From Hormiphora californensis (taxonomy: Eukaryota > Ctenophora > Tentaculata > Cydippida > Pleurobrachiidae), in contig CM035356.1 in the NCBI GenBank assembly GCA_020137815.1, positions 7,002,880-7,066,879 on the forward strand: 64,000 nucleotides of DNA, given 5' to 3'. Under the pieces are notes generated by a model. It saw only the letters and a list, made by a program, of their open reading frames with translations, made no database searches and had not been told where the DNA came from. Position 1 is the first letter of the stretch. Every line of letters starts with the position of its first letter. The position numbers and the translations under genes are program-made. Shown piece after piece: positions 58,201-64,000 of the stretch.

Positions 58201-58730
58201 GAACTCAAAGTTCTTATGTTTTGGGTATGTATCAACCGCTACTTAGTATACTTTTCTAATCACTACCCTCCCCTTGGTGACATAGACACCGTGCGCGACC
58301 AAGATCGAGCTCGATCTCGCACGCACTAGGTGTCAATGTCACCAAACCCTCCCCTTGCACGACCTTGCTACCCTACCCCTCCCCTTATCTTAACCACCCC
58401 AATATCTCTTGTGTGATGTAAGTGGTGTAATAGTGGTCTTTCCTCCTGCTGACAGTATAATAGCCCCTACTTGTGGTAGCATGATTCCCCTCTCTTGTCA
58501 ATCCCAGCTCACACACCAGCTTCCTCTACATGAGCAGAGGTAGAGTCGTGTGTAAGCTGGACTATTCCCCAGCTCCCTTTCTCACACATGTCTCTACCTA
58601 GGAGGCAGAAAAGCGAAATAAAATCGACGAGCTGCGGGATCTCCACAAGAATCCTGCGTACGAGAAACACGAGGAGAATAATAACAGTAACCGGCCGACT
58701 AGGAGGGGTGCCATTATAGACATTGTCTGA
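54930..58730 (+). CDS. Sushi (CCP) and Ig-like domain single-pass receptor; 5' end not found
   Basis: Exons 54930-55065, 55278-55622, 55862-55964, 56114-56220, 56423-56543, 56671-56816, 56983-57135 and 57384-58034 join in phase. The first two carry sushi-like modules (LNCSTVSIDNGAIYR to VICHSGYTL; CTCTIEHGTC to VVYSCLPGYQIQDGG). A further Cys-rich segment and an Ig-like region follow (LLTCRVYTK, LPLPEITWGVP, MDVHSGEFTCHVKL). The TM is YVFAMWSLLIVPVILFVIVH. The Ser/Arg-rich cytoplasmic tail ends TGA at 58034. Two more in-phase exons, 58198-58224 and 58602-58730, end in AIIDIV, a PDZ-ligand-like terminus. They would be reached from an internal donor at 57948. Role is probably adhesion or signalling; ligand unknown. 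Confidence 0.78.
55724..55832. mobile_element. 109-bp MITE, family copy 4
   Basis: Same family as 35207, slightly diverged (CAGGAAACGACCGAA start, GGTCGGTCCCTG end). Flanks ATCTGTAT and ATCTGAGT are a decayed 8-bp duplication. It ends about 30 bp before a sushi-gene exon. Confidence 0.85.
56319..56412. repeat. Tandem 13-17 bp repeat
   Basis: About six copies of GATACCTGACGCGT or GATACCTAACGCGT in a receptor-gene intron, ending close to the acceptor of the exon at 56423. Confidence 0.85.
57157..57223. mobile_element. 67-bp hairpin MITE, copy 1
   Basis: TTGGTTACATAGACAC and GTGTCTATGTCACCAA form the ends; 9-bp flanks CGTGTTTCC and CGTGTTTTC differ at one base. It lies 21 bp beyond a receptor-gene donor. 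Confidence 0.75.
58274..58345. mobile_element. 72-bp hairpin MITE, copy 2 (perfect 9-bp duplication)
   Basis: Ends TTGGTGACATAGACAC and GTGTCAATGTCACCAA, flanked both sides by ACCCTCCCC. The centre CGAGCTCG is palindromic. Confidence 0.8.
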
Positions 58731-62428
<3,698 letters not shown>

Positions 62429-63095
62429 ATGGCACCTTATCTGATACAAGGTCTACTTCAACTTAATTATACCACTCTTCCATCTCTGATCACACCTGAT
62501 CTAACTCCCATCATGTGGTCTCTGGACGACTGAACACCTGATTTAACCCCCTCCCTCTTGCTCCTTCAGGTCTTGGACTAGTGCTCCTTTCTGTTGCGGT
62601 TGCTTTGGGGTGTGTTCTAGGGGCGATCCTAAGAGTGCTAGTACCAGTTTATCTAATGTCACGGAAACTGTCACATTTACCCGGCCCACCACGATTCAAG
62701 TAGGTGTTTAATAAATATCAAACCGTCAATTAAATGTCTTTGTGGGACTTTAGGAACTTCATAACTACCATAATGATCTTTAATTGTACATTTTTAGTTA
62801 GAGTTTTGTCATGACAATCTGTGAGGCGTGAGCTCTAAATTCCTCCTTTCAGTTGGTTGTCGGGGCAGGGCCAGTACTTCCAGAAAGTTGTCCGGCGATC
62901 AGGCACCTATTCCACCATGTTTGACGTCTGGCTAGAGTGGTCCAAAACGTACGGACCGATATTTGCTTACCGGCACTTCCATCGACATCTTGTGCCGGTC
63001 ATTTGTGGTGCAGACTCGATCAAGAAAGTTCTACATAATGTGAATAACACGAGATTTGTCTTCAAGGATAGCTTAAAGTTTTATAATGGAACAAG
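62429..63095 (+). CDS. Cytochrome P450, 5' exons only (CYP46-like), truncated by window end
   Basis: Firm exons are 62570-62699 and 62853-63095, joined in phase across AA/T. They encode a membrane anchor (LGLVLLSVAVALGCVLGAIL), the Pro-rich hinge LPGPPRFN, then helices A-B with WLEWSKTYGPIFAYR and VPVICGADSIKKVLHN, as in microsomal P450s. Similarity in tone is to cholesterol 24-hydroxylase-type (CYP46) proteins, but the heme-binding region is beyond the window. A short first exon, 62429-62450 (MAPYLIQ), fits the phase but would need a weak donor (GTCTAC), so the true start is uncertain. From 63096 to 63585 I see no further exon. Confidence 0.75.
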
Positions 63096-63585
63096 GTAAG
63101 AATAATTCAGAGAACTATATATTTTATATATAGGACTCAAGATGCTGCATTATCAGGATTTGGAAACATTGTGGACTATTGTCTATTATATGGGTGCTGT
63201 TAGGGGAGCCGGGGTTGCTAGTGCAGCCAGGAGGGGGACTAGGGGGGATGGTAGGAGGGGGACGCGACTAGGGGGCTGCTAGAGGGGGGGTGGTAGGAGC
63301 TGGTTTGAGGTGTATTATAGTTCACATTCCTCCAGCACCATATGTTTCCAGACACACACCAGTCACCAGGCTGTAACGAGGTTTCAATACCTCTATAGCT
63401 ACTGTGATACCACAATTACAGTGCCATCTCACAGCTCCCTAGTGTCACAATCACAATATGACGTGGGAAGCGGGGGAGTAACATTTCACAATATCTTACA
63501 GTTCCACTGCCAGATTCAGAAACAATATACAATATATATATATATATATTGTATATACAATATACAATAGGGGGTATGTATAAAC

Positions 63586-64000
63586 CCGGATAACCCGGAT
63601 AGTCCGGATAATTGATGTTTTCGAGATATCCGGATAACCAAGCTCGGATATGGAACTCCGGATAACTCGGATAACTCGGATAAGGGTCCGGATAACTCGG
63701 ATAAATGTCCGGATAACTCGGATAAATGTCCGGATAACTCGGATAAGGGTCCGGATAACTCGGATAAGGGTCCGGATAACTCGGATAAATGTCCGGATAA
63801 CTCGGATAAGGGTCCGGATAACTCGGATAAATGTCCGGATAACTCGGATAAATGTCCGGATAACTCGGATAAGGGTCCGGATAACTCGGATAAGGGTCCG
63901 GATAACTCGGATAAATGTCCGGATAACTCGGATAAATGTCCGGATAACTCGGATAAGGGTCCGGATAACTCGGATAAGGGTCCGGATAACTCGGATAAAT
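63586..64000. repeat. 21-bp tandem satellite, continues past the window
   Basis: About 19 copies of GTCCGGATAACTCGGATAA plus a two-base variable end (AT or GG). It starts after a TATA/ACAATATA palindromic stretch at 63525-63568. The array appears to be in a P450 intron. Confidence 0.95.

Noticed and set aside
63586-64000. CRISPR-like regular array
   Set aside because: Repeats are head-to-tail 21-bp units without unique spacers, in an animal genome; it is a satellite.

Overview
The window is eukaryotic nuclear DNA from an intron-rich animal. The genes are split by GT-AG introns, mostly 100-1,500 bp. They encode animal families: a voltage-gated K+ channel, a BTB-BACK-Kelch protein, a Ly6/uPAR-type GPI protein, an SV2/SVOP-like transporter, a CIMIP2/FAM166 cilia protein, a sushi/Ig receptor and an AKTIP-like protein. 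A short degenerate TTAGGG tract agrees with this. I cannot name the species; an invertebrate is likely from intron size and from the density of (GA)n/(CT)n tracts and small DNA transposons.

Layout. 1-3.2 kb: 3' half of a Kv channel gene (+), with a foldback transposon in one intron, ending at a 100-N gap. 3.3-8.4 kb: no convincing gene; a G+T-skewed tract, a compositionally odd island and a (GA)n-rich block. 8.4-15.3 kb: a cathepsin B gene (+) whose last exon is split by a 3.4-kb transposon with about 580-bp inverted repeats. 16.7-23.0 kb: a 13-exon Kelch-like gene (-). 22.6-30.6 kb: a UNC93/MFSD11-like transporter (+) whose first exon lies inside intron 1 of the Kelch-like gene, so the two overlap head to head. 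Its first intron holds a Penelope-like element with hammerhead ribozymes, itself split by another transposon, plus p53-type and heat-shock-type motifs. 30.8-32.0 kb: a second, decayed Penelope-like element. 32.6-35.9 kb: a Ly6/uPAR-like GPI protein (-) with an ORF1-only LINE in an intron. 37.4-39.5 kb: an SV2/SVOP-like transporter (+). 40.6-44.6 kb: an unrecognised 7-exon gene (-). 45.3-46.0 kb: an intronless AKTIP-like gene (-). 47.2-51.4 kb: a CIMIP2/FAM166-like gene (+). 54.9-58.7 kb: a sushi/Ig single-pass receptor (+). 62.4-63.1 kb: the 5' end of a cytochrome P450 gene (+). The window ends in a 21-bp satellite.

The genes are functionally unrelated neighbours; I see no operon or biosynthetic cluster. 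The most notable content is the mobile DNA: at least seven small or nonautonomous element families, several with target-site duplications visible in the sequence, and two well-formed hammerhead ribozymes. Exon boundaries were placed by hand from splice consensus, reading phase and protein similarity. Summed exon lengths are divisible by three for cathepsin B, UNC93-like, Ly6-like, SV2-like, the 40.6-44.6 kb gene and CIMIP2.
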